In this document: one piece after another, positions 9,706-19,052 of the stretch
Numbering within the stretch: position 1 is the first letter of the stretch
Layout: every line of letters begins with the position of its first letter
Source of the DNA: JAGXRK01 sp963804005
Lineage (GTDB): Bacteria > Bacteroidota > Ignavibacteria > Ignavibacteriales > Ignavibacteriaceae
Length of the DNA: 64,000 nt
Direction of reading: 5' to 3'
NCBI GenBank assembly: GCA_963804005.1
Contig: CAWDOP010000008.1
Span: forward strand, 62,001 to 126,000
Notes under the pieces: generated by a model
Seen by the model: only the letters and a program-made list of their open reading frames with translations
What the model was told of the DNA's origin: nothing
The model's database searches: none
Made by a program: the position numbers and the translations under genes

Positions 9706-11751
9706 ATGAAAAACTTTTCCTTACTTTTTTTCATTCTTGTTTTTATCACTCCATCATTTGCACAATCTGAGTTCTTTAATTATGAAAATAAATTACATAA
9801 ATCACTTTCAAGTTATTCAAATGAACAGGGATATTCGCTTAGAACTATAGATCAGTTAAACAAATATGATGTTAAATTCTATAGTCTCAACCTTGAGGTT
9901 AGTAAATCTTCAACTGAAATTCAGGGTAACGGAACAGTGTATGCAGAAGTACAGTTTAGTCCGTTAGACACTTTTGTAGTAGAGTTGATTGATAGTTTAA
10001 CCGAAACAACGTATATGAAAGTAGATTCAGTTATAATAAATGGGCAAGTTCACAGCTTTACACATACTAATCATTTAATTAAAGTTCCTATAGATCCTCC
10101 ACTGCCAGTAGGTTCTTTTATTAATGCCGAGATTTATTATTATGGGAATGGTCAGCCTTCTGGTGTTTCATCTTACAGCGGTATTTCAAATGGGACAGTA
10201 TATAACTCCTCTGTGACTTGTACATATTCAGAAGCATACTGGGCCAGGATATGGTGGCCTTGCAAACAGATTCTCAGTGATAAGTCTGATTCCATACATA
10301 TTTCTATAACAACGGATTCTGATTGTAAGGTGGGTTCAAACGGAATACTAGAATCTATCATACCATTACCTGAAGATAAAGTTCGTTACGAATGGAAATC
10401 GAATTATCCTATTGACTATTATTTAGTTTCATTTGCTGTTGGAGATTATATTGAAAATATAACATACGCACCAATTGAGAAGACCAATGATTCTATATTG
10501 ATTCATAGTTTACTGTTTGAGAATTCTCCTTATCTTGCAATGAATCTGGTTGCGATTGAAAAAACAAAAGATTATCTACAGCTTTACACCACTCTTTACG
10601 GCGATTATCCATTTAAAAATGAAAAATATGGATATTGTCTTGACGTGAATCCATGGGGGGCAATGGAGAACCAAACTATGACAACAATAGGTTATCAGGC
10701 ATTAGATACTACAGCTGCCTTTATTGTTGGATATTATTATTTATGGTATTCCGCACATGAGTTGGGCCACTCCTGGTTTGGAGATAACGTTACATGTGCT
10801 ACCTGGCAGGATATATGGATAAATGAGGGATTTGCATGTTATTCTGAATATTTAGCGTTGCAAAATCTTGAATCACAAAGTAGAGCAGATTATTGGATGA
10901 ACGATGCACACGCAAAAATATTATCCCAACCTGGTGGTAGTGTTTACGTCCCAGATGAATTAATATATAATGAGGCTAGACTAGCTGATTATCGTCTTAC
11001 TTACAAAAAAGGAGCTGCAATTATACATATGATACGTTTCGAAGTGGGAAATGACTCCTTATTTTTTCTTACACTCAGGAATTTCCAAAACGAATTTGGG
11101 GACAGCATTGCAACAGGATTGGATTTTAAGAATGTACTTGAGACAACTAGCGAACAAGATTTTACTGACTTCTTTAATCAGTGGTACTTTGGGGAGGGTT
11201 ATCCAATTTATAATATCAATTGGACACAAATAAATGATACTTTAAAGATCCATTCTGTTCAAACAACCTCAACTAGTGTTACTCCTCTTTTTAAAATGTC
11301 ATTGGAATTTAAATTGCATTTTGCCGGTGGAGATACAACCATTAAGATTTATCAAAATTCAAATGAACAATTATTTGAAATTTATTTTCCTCCGACTGTC
11401 ACAGAAATATCCGTAGATCCGAATAACTGGGTAATAGATAATTCCACAATTATACATACAGGAATTGACTATGATGAATTTGTAATAGAATCTTTTTATC
11501 TATATCAAAACTACCCTAATCCTTTTAACCCATCTACAACCATCAAGTTTAATATTCCAGATAGAACGTTTGTATCGCTCAAAGTATTTGATGTATTGGG
11601 AAATGAAATAATTAGCCTCATCGATCAAGTAAAAGAACCAGAACATTATGAAGTTAAATTCAATGCTTCAGCTTTACCAAGTGGAGTTTATTTCTACCAA
11701 ATCCAGGCAAACTCTTTCATCGACACAAAGAAAATGATTCTACTCAAATAA
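9706..11751 (+). CDS. Secreted M1-family metallopeptidase with type IX secretion tail
   Basis: 681 residues, with a strong SD (TAGGAGGTTGCT) and signal peptide (MKNFSLLFFILVFITPSFAQ). Zinc site: HELGH at residues 351-355 and the third ligand Glu 374, in the exact HExxH-x18-E spacing. The aminopeptidase exopeptidase motif GAMEN is at 318-322. After the catalytic domain, the last ~80 residues are a Por-type sorting domain: NYPNPFNPSTTIKF, then SGVYFYQIQA and a terminal KKMILLK. The protein is therefore predicted to cross the outer membrane through the T9SS and act on peptides at the cell surface. It is the last gene of the rightward run, and a strong terminator follows. Confidence 0.92.
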   Translation: MKNFSLLFFILVFITPSFAQSEFFNYENKLHKSLSSYSNEQGYSLRTIDQLNKYDVKFYSLNLEVSKSSTEIQGNGTVYAEVQFSPLDTFVVELIDSLTETTYMKVDSVIINGQVHSFTHTNHLIKVPIDPPLPVGSFINAEIYYYGNGQPSGVSSYSGISNGTVYNSSVTCTYSEAYWARIWWPCKQILSDKSDSIHISITTDSDCKVGSNGILESIIPLPEDKVRYEWKSNYPIDYYLVSFAVGDYIENITYAPIEKTNDSILIHSLLFENSPYLAMNLVAIEKTKDYLQLYTTLYGDYPFKNEKYGYCLDVNPWGAMENQTMTTIGYQALDTTAAFIVGYYYLWYSAHELGHSWFGDNVTCATWQDIWINEGFACYSEYLALQNLESQSRADYWMNDAHAKILSQPGGSVYVPDELIYNEARLADYRLTYKKGAAIIHMIRFEVGNDSLFFLTLRNFQNEFGDSIATGLDFKNVLETTSEQDFTDFFNQWYFGEGYPIYNINWTQINDTLKIHSVQTTSTSVTPLFKMSLEFKLHFAGGDTTIKIYQNSNEQLFEIYFPPTVTEISVDPNNWVIDNSTIIHTGIDYDEFVIESFYLYQNYPNPFNPSTTIKFNIPDRTFVSLKVFDVLGNEIISLIDQVKEPEHYEVKFNASALPSGVYFYQIQANSFIDTKKMILLK

Positions 11752-11794
11752 AAGAAAAAGAATATTGCCTTATTTATGGCTGCTATGTAAAATA

Positions 11795-11823
11795 AAAAAT
11801 CCTCACTTAAAATGAGGATTTTT
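11795..11823 (+). terminator. Rho-independent terminator after the M1 peptidase
   Basis: A perfect 11-bp stem, AAAAATCCTCA (11795-11805) against TGAGGATTTTT (11813-11823), around a 7-base loop. The T run makes it work rightward for the peptidase gene 44 bases upstream; its A run makes it potentially bidirectional. Confidence 0.8.
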
Positions 11824-12514
11824 CTTAGTAGCGGGGGCCCAAAACAAACACTAAAGAATTTATATTTTAATTGTTTTTTAATGTTTTTTCCTCAGAGAAA
11901 ATAGAATAAGCACTTAAAATTCGATTTACAATGTGTTAGAAAAGTGATTATTAACGTTATCTATTAATGCGTATATATACAAAGATTTTTTCAAGGGAAG
12001 GTACCCTGTGACCCATAACCCCGAGTCAATTCTCAGATCTACCAAATAAAAAATCCCACTCATTTAATTTTAATGTCAATTTCAACAGCTGTATCTGGAT
12101 TGCTGTATGGTTTGAGTAAGCTCATAGGCCAGTAGTCCTCACCCAGCGCGTGATGTCAGTAAGAAACGTTAAAACCCCGGCATTGAATAAAAGTGCCTTA
12201 CATTACTGTATTAGTATCAGTATGTATCTTAACTCCCTTGAAATCATAACTATACCGTGATTAAAACAGAATGAATTACCCATTGAGCTACTTAAACAGC
12301 TTCCTGATCATATTTATCATCTGGTTAAAAGATTTTTAGCTTTGTTTGAATGTTAATTGGAATTTAAAATATAGAACAAAGTTACAATGGGACGCCGAAG
12401 ACACTCAATGCTTCTGTCAATTCTAAGATCACCTTCAAAACCTGTTCTTGGGTTTTTCTGATTTCCTATAGAGAATCGGATTTGTAAAAATATTTTATAA
12501 AAAATTATCAAGCT
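11824..12514. other. Long intergenic region without recognisable genes
   Basis: About 690 bases between two convergent transcription units. All frames are broken and nothing resembles a coding pattern. It starts with GCGGGGGC at 11832-11839 beside the terminator, an arrangement that looks like the 3' end and terminator of the tRNA at 33664 but lacks the rest of a tRNA. The dispersed repeat at 12453-12482 is the only other recognisable item. It looks like decayed sequence. Confidence 0.5.
12453..12482. repeat. Dispersed repeat, copy 2
   Basis: Inverted partner of 812-842, sharing the 20-base core (here read as TTTTTCTGATTTCCTATAGA). It is intergenic, 43 bases before the terminator of the large leftward operon. 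Confidence 0.55.
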
Positions 12515-12518
12515 ATAA

Positions 12519-12548
12519 AAAGAAACCCCGCCATTTTCACAGCGGGGT
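12519..12548 (-). terminator. Rho-independent terminator of the 20-kb catabolic operon
   Basis: A GC-rich 7-bp stem, ACCCCGC (12525-12531) with GCGGGGT (12542-12548), around a 10-base loop. On the - strand it is followed by TTCTTTTT, the expected U-tract. It lies about 115 bases beyond the stop of the last operon gene at 12664. Confidence 0.8.
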
Positions 12549-12663
12549 CCAGCCCTAACAGAAGGTCTGGGGGTAAACCTTAACTGCTAGCTGCTGAAAT
12601 TATTTTAGAATCGAATTTGGCTTTAATAATTATTGAAAAATCTTACTTTAGAATTTTTCAATT

Positions 12664-13515
12664 TCATTTCCGATGTTCTAAAAATATTAGACTTTCTGCA
12701 AATGCCTCTAACCATAGATTCCAATCATGACCCCCATTGTAAACTCTTAACTCTGCAGGACCACCTAATTCCTTATTATATTTACTAAAAAGCAAATTGG
12801 CTTGCCAATCGATGTTATAGTTAATTCCTTCCGGATGATTCCAGTCATCGTCACCAACAGTTATTATTAAAAGAACTTTTTCTTTATCATCATTAGATTT
12901 TCGCAGTATTGTTGGATAATTTTTTTGAATCCAAATATTTTCGTCAAATGGCTTTCCAAAGGCACCCGATTCTCTTGCACTTGATTCAGGCGGAGGCAGT
13001 TCATCATATAATGCCGGACTTAATAAAATTGCTGCTGAAAATAAATCGGGATGTGTCAGGCTATATCTTAAAGCACCATAACCACCCATCGAAAATCCGG
13101 CAATAAATCTTTTATCTCTCTGATCGTATACTTGATATGTGTTCTCGACATAGGGCATTAAATCATTAAAAAATGCGGATTCGAAATTTTCCAGACCATC
13201 AATCCACCAACTGGTTCCAGAGGATGGTGCAACTGCAATTAGAGGACGGATAACTCCATTTTCAATAAGAGAATCAATTAGCTCAATTCCAGGATTCCAA
13301 TCCATTTCGTTACCGCCACTACCGTGTAGCAAATATATTACCGGGTAAAAATTTATATTATCATATCCTGATGGCAAATACAAATTGAAGCGCCAATCTC
13401 TGTCTAATGATTTTGAGAAAAATGTTTTTGTCTCAAGAGATTGGGCATAAATAGTCAATGATAGGAATGATAATAAAACTATAATTGTTTGAAGAAACCG
13501 AATAAACTTTTTCAT
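12664..13515 (-). CDS. Secreted esterase (alpha/beta hydrolase, CE1/esterase D-like)
   Basis: 283 residues with signal peptide (MKKFIRFLQTIIVLLSFLSLTIYAQ). The fold is the Fes/feruloyl-esterase type: FNLYLPSGYD opening strand, VIYLLHGSGGNEMDW oxyanion region, nucleophile elbow AGFSMGGYGALRY, acid in TVGDDDWNHP, and the catalytic His in YNGGHDWNLW. Relatives remove acyl groups (acetyl, feruloyl) from sugars or hydrolyse S-formylglutathione. The signal peptide and operon context favour a periplasmic or surface deacylase acting on the imported compound. It is the last gene of the operon, 12 bases after the ABC ATPase gene, and is followed by the terminator at 12519-12548. Confidence 0.85.
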   Translation of the reverse strand: MKKFIRFLQTIIVLLSFLSLTIYAQSLETKTFFSKSLDRDWRFNLYLPSGYDNINFYPVIYLLHGSGGNEMDWNPGIELIDSLIENGVIRPLIAVAPSSGTSWWIDGLENFESAFFNDLMPYVENTYQVYDQRDKRFIAGFSMGGYGALRYSLTHPDLFSAAILLSPALYDELPPPESSARESGAFGKPFDENIWIQKNYPTILRKSNDDKEKVLLIITVGDDDWNHPEGINYNIDWQANLLFSKYNKELGGPAELRVYNGGHDWNLWLEAFAESLIFLEHRK

Positions 13516-13527
13516 AATAAAAATTAA

Positions 13528-14619
13528 TTAAATAACTGATTGATTACCTGAACTATCAAAAAAATAGAGCTTTTTAGGATTAAGATAAAAAGTTAATTCA
13601 ATTCCAATCTCCGGCAGTTTTGCCATATAGCTTCTAGATATCCAGGACACATTATCAATCCTCACATATATAAAAGATTCATTTCCCATCGGTTCAACCA
13701 ACTCAACATTTGATACAAACTTAATTTTATTTTGTAAGTCTTTGTCAGCGGAGACATCCTCTGGCCTAATTCCTAGAATAACTTCCTTATTGACAAACCC
13801 TAGAAATCTATTTCTTTCTTCATCAGGCAAATCAAACTTTAAATTTTGTCTGTCACTGATAAATTCGAGACTATTTGTGATACTGCCTTTGATGAAATTC
13901 ATTGCCGGACTGCCAATAAATCCTGCCACGAATTTATTTTCCGGTTGATTATATAAGTTCATCGGGCTGCCAATTTGCTGTATTATTCCCTCCTTCATTA
14001 CCACGATCTTACTACCCATTGTCATTGCTTCAACCTGATCATGTGTAACATATACAATGGTTGCTTCAAGCGCCTTGTGCAATTTTGATATTTCTGTCCG
14101 CATATGCACACGAAGTTTTGCATCAAGATTACTGAGGGGTTCATCAAATAGAAATACTTTTGGTTTTCTTACGATTGCTCTTCCGAGTGCAACCCTTTGT
14201 CGTTGCCCACCGGAAAGCGCTTTTGGTTTACGATTAAGATACTTTTCAAGTTCTAATATTTTAGCAGTTTCATTAACCCTTTGTTCAATTTCTTTTTTGT
14301 CGAATTTTCTGAGTTTTAATCCAAAAGCCATATTTTCAAAGACCGTCATATGTGGATAAAGAGCATAGTTTTGAAAAACCATTGCTATATCGCGATCTTT
14401 AGAAGGAACATTATTCACAACTTTATCATCGATTATTATTTCCCCCTCAGATAACTCTTCGAGTCCCGCAATCATTCTTAGTGAGGTTGTCTTACCACAA
14501 CCAGAGGGACCAACAAGCACAACGAATTCCTTATCATGGATTTCAAAAGATGCATTCTTAACTGCAGCAGTGTTTTCGTCATATCTTTTAGATACATTTA
14601 TAAATTTTATATTTGCCAT
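13528..14619 (-). CDS. Sugar ABC transporter ATPase (MalK/UgpC/MsmK type)
   Basis: 363 residues. Walker A GPSGCGKTTSLRMIAGL (about 36-52), Q-loop VFQNYALYPHMTVFEN, signature LSGGQRQRVALGRA, Walker B VFLFDEPLSNLDAKL and the switch His in VTHDQVEA are all intact. The C-terminal third is the TOBE/OB regulatory domain typical of carbohydrate importers (NKEVILGIRPEDV). It should energise the two permeases at 20350-22071. It is separated from them by the four ADP-ribosylglycohydrolase genes but lies in the same transcription unit, with a 55-base gap to the preceding gene. ATPases of this subtype can serve several importers. Confidence 0.93.
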   Translation of the reverse strand: MANIKFINVSKRYDENTAAVKNASFEIHDKEFVVLVGPSGCGKTTSLRMIAGLEELSEGEIIIDDKVVNNVPSKDRDIAMVFQNYALYPHMTVFENMAFGLKLRKFDKKEIEQRVNETAKILELEKYLNRKPKALSGGQRQRVALGRAIVRKPKVFLFDEPLSNLDAKLRVHMRTEISKLHKALEATIVYVTHDQVEAMTMGSKIVVMKEGIIQQIGSPMNLYNQPENKFVAGFIGSPAMNFIKGSITNSLEFISDRQNLKFDLPDEERNRFLGFVNKEVILGIRPEDVSADKDLQNKIKFVSNVELVEPMGNESFIYVRIDNVSWISRSYMAKLPEIGIELTFYLNPKKLYFFDSSGNQSVI

Positions 14620-14674
14620 AAAATGATTTTTTCCGAATTATATCTTATCGATTTTTTATTACGCGAAAATCTAA

Positions 14675-15667
14675 TTAGTTTATTTTCCCTATAAAACCTG
14701 CAAGTTTTTTAGAAATTTCATATATGTCCAGTCCATTTGTAAATGGTAAGCAAGTTCCTGTCGGATATCTTGTTTTTTCCTTCCACACTTCAGGAATATT
14801 GTTCGCTCCGTTTTTTGCTCCTGCAATAGCACCAACAATGGCTCCAATAGTATCAGCATCTCTTCCAAAATTTCCAGCGTAAATTACTCCTCTCTTAAAT
14901 TCACCATCTGTCAGTTTAAGTACGGCAAATGCAGAAGTGACAGCTTCCGGAACTACTGCTTTATAAGTGCTCCATAAGGCTTGATGAAGAGGCATCCACG
15001 CATCTTCAAGATTTTCATGTTGGTCAATAATTTCAAATGCTTTGTTCATTGAAAATTTAAACCATGTATCGTCCGGTATAACTTTCATAGCAGCTTTAAT
15101 AATATCATTAACATCAGCATCAACCATCGCTACCGATATAGCAGCAGCCACAGCCTGAGCACCCCAAATTCCTTCACGCCAATGGCTTAATGAAGCTTCG
15201 ATTTCAGCAAGTTGGGAAGCTTTCTCAGGATTACCGGCACAAACAATACCGATAGGTGTAATCCTCATTGCTGCTCCATCGCTCATATAATATGCATTAT
15301 ATTTGCCTGATAACGGCGGCATAATACCTTTTTTTATATTTGCCATTCCTTCTTTTTCGCTAGAACCACCGCGATTCAAATGGCTCAGCGGAGCTACATA
15401 TTTATTCCAGGAATTAACTACATTTTTTATGTTTATCTGCCCATCATTTTCAATAATTGTTTGTGCTGTTAAAAGTGCAAAATCAGTATCATCAGTGCTC
15501 CAGGTTGCAGCATCAGAAAAATCAGTTGTTATTCCATAATTAAAATGATTTTCAGGAGTCCTGGCAGCGTCGCCAAAAGAATCACCGATTGCATGCCCAA
15601 TTAATGCACCGAAGGATTTATCATATCTAAGTGCTTGGTCTTTTAGTAATTTATCTAAGGTCTTCAT
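14675..15667 (-). CDS. ADP-ribosylglycohydrolase family protein (paralogue 1)
   Basis: 330 residues with an all-helical DraG/ARH fold. The family hydrolyses N- or O-glycosidic bonds of ADP-ribosylated molecules at a two-metal (Mg/Mn) site. Both halves of that site are visible: TDDT at residues 58-61 and D270-A-D272-T273 in GRDADTIGAIVGAIAGAKNG. The mid-protein signature PPLSGKYNAYYMSDGAAMR and PIGIVCAG is shared with paralogue 4, to which it is closest (same length, same motif positions). It is cytoplasmic, with no signal peptide. Its start overlaps the stop of paralogue 2 by 4 bases, so translation is probably coupled. Next to a sugar importer and ribokinase it is more likely a catabolic ribosidase than a protein de-ADP-ribosylase; that is inference. 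Confidence 0.9.
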   Translation of the reverse strand: MKTLDKLLKDQALRYDKSFGALIGHAIGDSFGDAARTPENHFNYGITTDFSDAATWSTDDTDFALLTAQTIIENDGQINIKNVVNSWNKYVAPLSHLNRGGSSEKEGMANIKKGIMPPLSGKYNAYYMSDGAAMRITPIGIVCAGNPEKASQLAEIEASLSHWREGIWGAQAVAAAISVAMVDADVNDIIKAAMKVIPDDTWFKFSMNKAFEIIDQHENLEDAWMPLHQALWSTYKAVVPEAVTSAFAVLKLTDGEFKRGVIYAGNFGRDADTIGAIVGAIAGAKNGANNIPEVWKEKTRYPTGTCLPFTNGLDIYEISKKLAGFIGKIN

Positions 15668-17004
15668 CTTGTCTCCCGATTATTTTGGATTACTTTTAAA
15701 GTTCTCTTGGCCAACTCATCAAATTCGGAAAAATCATATCCTTTGATACTACTGCGAATTTTATTATTTAATGGTCTAACCCATTTTTTAGGTAATTTAT
15801 TATACCCCTGTATAGTCCCCACAACGGATCCAACGGTTGCTGCGTTACTATCTGTATCCCACCCACCCATAACGGCAGCACATATCGACTTTTCAAAATC
15901 ATTTTTCCCGTACATTAAAGAAGCAATAATTAAAGCCGAATTATTAATAACGTGAACCCAATGTAAATGATCAAATCTTTGATATAATTTATCAAGAGTC
16001 CACTCCCAATCTTTATTTTTTCTGGAAATAGAGACCGAGAATATTAGCGCGTCATAAATTTCACTTTCTTCAGGAATAAACTTAATTGCAGATTCTATCA
16101 ATTCATCAATGTCTTTAATAAAGAAAGCCATTGAAAGTAGGGCGGAAATGAACACAGCACCTAAGATACCATTATTCAGATGAGTCAAGGAAGCATCTTT
16201 CAATGCACATCTTACTGCTTGTTCTGGATTACCGGGTGAGATCCATCCCCATAAATCTGCCCGGATTAAAGCACCAATCCATTCTCGGTATGGATTATTA
16301 ATTAGAGCCGTATCCATAGGATTTATTTGATCTAACAAATTAAAATAAGCGACTCTTTCAGCTGTGAATGTAGATAGTACAGGCAGTAATTCTAACCAAG
16401 TTTCTGCAACATTTTCCGTAGTGAAATGTACTCCAAAATATTCGGCGATATTTAAGTTTATCATCGTATAATTAAGATCATCGTCTTCTGTCATATATTC
16501 AATATTTTCTTTTAAGCTTTCTTTCCCCGAATGTTTATTCCATGGATATTTTTGAAGAATTTCACCTGTAATATTTTTACCGGATATATAATCTTGAAGA
16601 GGCCATTGTTTTGAAACAGTAAGTATTTCCTTGATTATGGATCGTGAATACTTTTCAATCGGTTTTCCTAACAAACATCCGGAAGCTCTTCCAACCCATC
16701 CGCCATATAGCTTATCATATAATTCAGATTCTGACAACTGATTTAAATCATATTTAATAGAATCAGACTTAACTTTTCTATCGATAAAATATTCTAATTT
16801 TTTTCGTTCTTCTAAAAAGTAAGAGTTCTGATTATACGTTTTATAAAGATAATCCTTAAATTTTAATACCTCTTTCTCATTGTCAGTTTTTAGTTTTATA
16901 CTATTCCAATCGGAATTCAAACGATCAACATTCTTGCCCTCAAGCTCTAATTGCTGAATTTCATATTCAATTAAATCTTTTGGATCGATCCAACTAATTC
17001 TCAA
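15664..17004 (-). CDS. ADP-ribosylglycohydrolase family protein, long form (paralogue 2)
   Basis: 446 residues. Residues 1-94 are a charged helical extension not present in the other three. The ARH fold starts at about 95 with LYDKLYGGWVGRASGCLLGKP. The first metal motif is a variant, TEDDDLNYT at 172-180, in place of TDDT. The second is D383-T-D385-S-N-A-A-T within MGGWDTDSNAATVGSVVGT, the form seen in the longer, divergent branch of the family. Metal binding is therefore plausible with altered specificity. One base separates it from paralogue 3, and it overlaps paralogue 1 by 4 bases. The substrate and the role of the extension are unknown. Confidence 0.87.
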   Translation of the reverse strand: MRISWIDPKDLIEYEIQQLELEGKNVDRLNSDWNSIKLKTDNEKEVLKFKDYLYKTYNQNSYFLEERKKLEYFIDRKVKSDSIKYDLNQLSESELYDKLYGGWVGRASGCLLGKPIEKYSRSIIKEILTVSKQWPLQDYISGKNITGEILQKYPWNKHSGKESLKENIEYMTEDDDLNYTMINLNIAEYFGVHFTTENVAETWLELLPVLSTFTAERVAYFNLLDQINPMDTALINNPYREWIGALIRADLWGWISPGNPEQAVRCALKDASLTHLNNGILGAVFISALLSMAFFIKDIDELIESAIKFIPEESEIYDALIFSVSISRKNKDWEWTLDKLYQRFDHLHWVHVINNSALIIASLMYGKNDFEKSICAAVMGGWDTDSNAATVGSVVGTIQGYNKLPKKWVRPLNNKIRSSIKGYDFSEFDELAKRTLKVIQNNRETR

Positions 17005-17005
17005 A

Positions 17006-18076
17006 TTAGTCTCCTAATGATTCAGTTAAATAGTTATTACAAAAAGTGTCAACCAGATCCAGATAATCAACGTTTGCTAATTGAGGCAGACAAATTCCCT
17101 TTAAATATTTAATTGCGTTCTTCCAGTCCTCAGTCAAAACACTTTCTTCTGTTAAAGAACCAAGTACTGCTCCAAGAAGAGGGGTTACGCTATCAGACAC
17201 TTTTGTTATCGAATTTGCTGCAAATAAAATATCGTTGAAATTATTATCGTATTTGTACATCAAAGATAGTATCACAGCCAAGTTGATGGGGGCACAACTA
17301 CCATAATTATAAGAATTATCGACAATTTCGTTATTTAATTTCAGCACCAAATCAAAAACCGAAGATGAATTTTGTGATATACTTAGTGCTTCTGTAACAA
17401 CATTATTAATCCACGATTTTTTATCAATGTATTGAACTACTTTTTCAATAATGTTTGTAATATTATCGTCATACAAACAGTAATAGAGTAGTCTGTTATA
17501 AAGTAGAGCACATTCCACACCTTCATAGCTATTAGTAATTTGAGAATCCAATTCAATATTTTTTAATGTTGAATCTAAATCATCTAACTTTGACAGTAAA
17601 ATAGGAATTGTTCTGGCCATCGAGGCATCATCAAAGTAGTGCGGATTATCTTTGCCTGAGAGTGGTGGATATTTACTTTTAGAAATGTTGTCTAATGCCG
17701 CAATAACACTGACGCTTCCCCTTATTTGATCCTTAATTTCACTTAGCTTTTTCCAGGAATCTAAATGATTTTCGTATATATATTTGCCATTGTTATTTCT
17801 AATTAATTGAAGATTGAATGTTACCCATTCTGTGTCATCTGTCGGACACATTTTGAAGTTTTGCGATTGTTGGTTTAAAGAAAATGGTAAGCTCGTTTTT
17901 ATGATATTAGTTTGTTCAGATTCTTGATCTATTTCTCTTCGGATACGTCTGGTCCAACTTGGATATAGATAACTTCGGTGAAAGAGTGCATTCCAGCTTA
18001 ATGCATCACCAATGGCTAAACCATATAATACATTTTTACATTTTAAGATCATTTTAGATTTAAGCATTTTTTTCAA
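17006..18076 (-). CDS. ADP-ribosylglycohydrolase family protein, degenerate active site (paralogue 3)
   Basis: 356 residues. The N-terminal family motifs are kept (VLYGLAIGDALSWNAL and PTDDTEW at 78-84), as is YPPLSGKDNPHYFDDASMA in the middle. The C-terminal metal motif, D-x-D-T in paralogues 1 and 4, reads V293-S-D295-S here (ITKVSDSVTPLLGAVLGSL): the first Asp ligand is Val and the Thr is Ser. The following mid-protein MR..PIGI signature is also altered. Loss of the first Asp should weaken or abolish the second metal. It may be a non-catalytic partner or sensor, or have changed chemistry. It overlaps paralogue 4 by 17 bases and sits one base from paralogue 2, so it is still tightly embedded in the operon, which argues it is not simply junk. 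Confidence 0.83.
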   Translation of the reverse strand: MKKMLKSKMILKCKNVLYGLAIGDALSWNALFHRSYLYPSWTRRIRREIDQESEQTNIIKTSLPFSLNQQSQNFKMCPTDDTEWVTFNLQLIRNNNGKYIYENHLDSWKKLSEIKDQIRGSVSVIAALDNISKSKYPPLSGKDNPHYFDDASMARTIPILLSKLDDLDSTLKNIELDSQITNSYEGVECALLYNRLLYYCLYDDNITNIIEKVVQYIDKKSWINNVVTEALSISQNSSSVFDLVLKLNNEIVDNSYNYGSCAPINLAVILSLMYKYDNNFNDILFAANSITKVSDSVTPLLGAVLGSLTEESVLTEDWKNAIKYLKGICLPQLANVDYLDLVDTFCNNYLTESLGD

Positions 18077-19052
18077 TTACCTCAATAAGAATATCGGAGC
18101 ACTCCAGTAAATCAGTTCCGGCGAGAGATTGGATACAGATTCCTTTTACTTTTTGAATTCTTTTTGTCCAGTCTGAGGGCAGACTTTTATATCCAGCAAT
18201 TGTTCCTGTAATTGCCCCGCATATCCCTGCGATTGTATCTGTATCCCTTCCTATATTCACTCCGCCCAAGACAGAATTTTTAAATTCCCCCCTTGTGCAA
18301 GCTAAAACTCCAAAGCTTAATCCGATTGCCTCTGGGGCAATATCCGACCAATGATAATAATCACAAACAATTTCTTTATTTAAATTAACAAAACATTCTT
18401 CTAAACTTCTTGCTTCAGACCCAATTTGAATTCCTCGAATAATATTTCGGTAAGTCCAGCTGTCTTTTTCAATAATATCAGTCACATTTTTAAAGATTCG
18501 ATCGACATTATTTGTTAAAATCGCCGAAGAGATTGCAATGGCAACGGCAAGTCCGGATTGTATTCCCTCCTTTGTATGAGACACACTGCCATCTATTAAA
18601 ACTAATTTTGTAGCAATATTGTTATCCCCGGCTGAAACAATCCCAAAAGGAAGAACGCGCATTGCCAATCCATCACTCCAACTATGTGAATGGAATCCGC
18701 TTAACGGAGGACACAAATTTTTCCTAAGATTTTCAATTGTCATAAGTTCACTAAAACCAGCACCTCTAAGAGGTTCTTGATTTAATGCAAATTGTTCTTT
18801 CCATTCCAGGGCAATTTCGTTTGCAGTTATACCAAGTCCGTATTTCTTCAGTAACAAAGCATTAAAGACTGCAAATTCAGTGTCATCACTGCCAACCGGA
18901 TCATCGGTTAAAAAATCTTTTAGGAAACCCCTTTTCTGAATTTCTGAAAAATTTTTACCTTCGGTTTCTACACCAAGTGCATCACCAATAGCTAAACCAA
19001 TAAATGCACCTCTGGCTTTATCTCTGAGTATTTCCAAATCTGTTTTTGTCAT
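18060..19052 (-). CDS. ADP-ribosylglycohydrolase family protein (paralogue 4)
   Basis: 330 residues, cytoplasmic. GAFIGLAIGDALGVETEG opens the fold. The first metal motif is SDDTEF at 55-60 and the second is D270-T-D272-T273 in GRDTDTIAGICGAITGTIAGY; both are intact and at the same residue numbers as in paralogue 1. The middle signature is PPLSGFHSHSWSDGLAMRVLPFGIVSAG. It is the first of the four after the transporter genes and overlaps the stop of the binding-protein gene by 4 bases (ATGA-type coupling). The reaction in the family is hydrolysis of the ribosyl glycosidic bond. The exact substrate is unknown; the context suggests an imported riboside. Confidence 0.9.
   Translation of the reverse strand: MTKTDLEILRDKARGAFIGLAIGDALGVETEGKNFSEIQKRGFLKDFLTDDPVGSDDTEFAVFNALLLKKYGLGITANEIALEWKEQFALNQEPLRGAGFSELMTIENLRKNLCPPLSGFHSHSWSDGLAMRVLPFGIVSAGDNNIATKLVLIDGSVSHTKEGIQSGLAVAIAISSAILTNNVDRIFKNVTDIIEKDSWTYRNIIRGIQIGSEARSLEECFVNLNKEIVCDYYHWSDIAPEAIGLSFGVLACTRGEFKNSVLGGVNIGRDTDTIAGICGAITGTIAGYKSLPSDWTKRIQKVKGICIQSLAGTDLLECSDILIEVIEKNA

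Noticed and set aside
11826..11842. GCGGGGGC next to a terminator, resembling the 3' end of the tRNA at 33664
   Set aside because: No T-arm, anticodon arm or 5' acceptor strand nearby; at most a remnant, possibly chance.
14675..19052. Toxin-antitoxin or antiphage ADP-ribosylation system
   Set aside because: No ADP-ribosyltransferase, DarT or NAD-consuming partner is present; the neighbours are transport and sugar-kinase genes.
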